64,000 bases of DNA from Hyperoplus lanceolatus (Eukaryota > Chordata > Actinopteri > Uranoscopiformes > Ammodytidae), in assembly GCA_026929865.2 (NCBI GenBank), contig CM049397.1, positions 26,664,198-26,728,197 of the forward strand, given 5' to 3'. The notes under the pieces are model-generated. The model did not search any database and had not been told where the DNA came from. It saw nothing but the letters and a program-made list of their open reading frames with translations. Position numbers and translations under genes: made by a program. Position 1 is the first letter of the stretch. The number at the start of each line of letters is the position of its first letter. Below, in pieces: positions 63,268 through 64,000 of the stretch.

Positions 63268-64000
63268 CTGCGACAAAAGATTGACAAGGACATCTGTAAT
63301 CTACATGAAAATAATAGACCTCGAGTCAAATAGGGACAGAGACGTTTTGTTTGACATTGCTCATGTTCTAGGGGGGCCAATGGTATTAGACAGCCGAACG
63401 GGAGTTTGACATTTATTTTCAAATAGATGGAATCAAATACTGTCAGATGTTGTTTTACATTAGGCAATGAATACCCACAATTCAGGGGTTCTTGAAAAAA
63501 AGCCTTTAGGATAGAATGGGATTAAATCTCATGTATTGTTTTTATATAAAGTAAATGACCATGTAGAGCAGCCTTGAAACACCTACTCTCTGCACACACA
63601 TAACAACAGCAGATGCATCCTTCTCATTCATCACCACATACAATGGCTACAAAAGGCCATGTATCATATTCTACCTTCTTTTCTCCTGTTACTTCTTTAT
63701 TTTAAAATAAATCCTCCAACGAAGCAGAACTGCTTTAAAAACCTAAAGATGGTTAAACATTAACAACCTATGGAAAAATGTCACTTTGATTATCACTGAT
63801 GTCGAGTTAAGCCGCATAATTCAAATGAAGGGACAGCCAAGGACATAATATAACTGACTGTATGCAGACTGTAAAAACAATTGGATGTACAGAAGAGAGT
63901 TGGCCAGGCATAGTTCTCCTGGTGGTTCTCCCTCACTGTAAATTTGGAAGCCTCGAGCTGACACGAAGGAACAGAGGAACCTATTGACACGCAGGGCTTA
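63268..64000 (-). other. cspg4: Upstream intron of the CSPG4-like gene, to the window edge
   Basis: No exon was confirmed. A - strand open stretch at 63900-63990 (VSIGSSVPSCQLEASKF) has no convincing splice donor or CSPG-repeat motif and is not annotated as coding. Confidence 0.5.

Noticed and set aside
63793-63990. Possible further upstream exon of the CSPG4-like gene
   Set aside because: There is no convincing donor after the open stretch and no CSPG-repeat motif; it could be re-examined with more upstream sequence.

Overview
The window looks like nuclear DNA from a teleost fish. It carries two vertebrate genes split by introns, fish-type L2/CR1-group LINE fragments with short tandem-repeat tails, many TIR DNA transposons and MITEs (several hAT-like with 8-bp target-site duplications), and long (TG)n and (ATA)n microsatellites. 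There are no operons, CRISPR arrays or other prokaryotic features. All calls come from reading the sequence; no database search was run.

Layout. (1) 1-7402 is a nested transposon stack: an outer TIR element (241-7402, 5-bp flanking repeat) contains TTAA-flanked elements, a MITE, a 4.55-kb hAT element, an L2 LINE fragment and further insertions. (2) 7403-20026 is mostly non-coding: one clean hAT element (10398-11337), members of an AAAGGTGGAGTC-type MITE family, microsatellites and a CpG-rich block near 19490-19960. (3) 20031-27151 appears to be a second large TIR element, holding a dead LINE split by a hAT element, a 2.9-kb inverted-terminus unit and a 1.08-kb element with a 9-bp target duplication. 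(4) 29280-43652 is snx18 on the + strand: a GC-rich 5' region, one large coding exon with SH3, PX and most of BAR (29803-31381), a 12-kb repeat-rich intron, and a terminal coding exon (43399-43652). (5) 44000-55900 is intergenic and 3'-UTR sequence with two CA/TG microsatellites. (6) 55960-63267 on the - strand holds the last five coding exons of a CSPG4/NG2-family transmembrane proteoglycan gene, whose 5' part lies beyond the window.

The two genes are tail to tail. SNX18 is a BAR-PX sorting nexin of endosomal membrane tubulation and autophagy; CSPG4 is a cell-surface proteoglycan ending in the PDZ ligand QYWV. From memory, human SNX33 (the SNX18 paralog) sits tail to tail with CSPG4 on chromosome 15, so this pair is probably the other half of an ancient duplicated block whose CSPG4 copy mammals seem to have lost. 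No undescribed gene system was found. The most informative signals are this paralogous synteny, element copies that serve as each other's empty sites, and two near-identical inverted repeats flanking the main snx18 exon.
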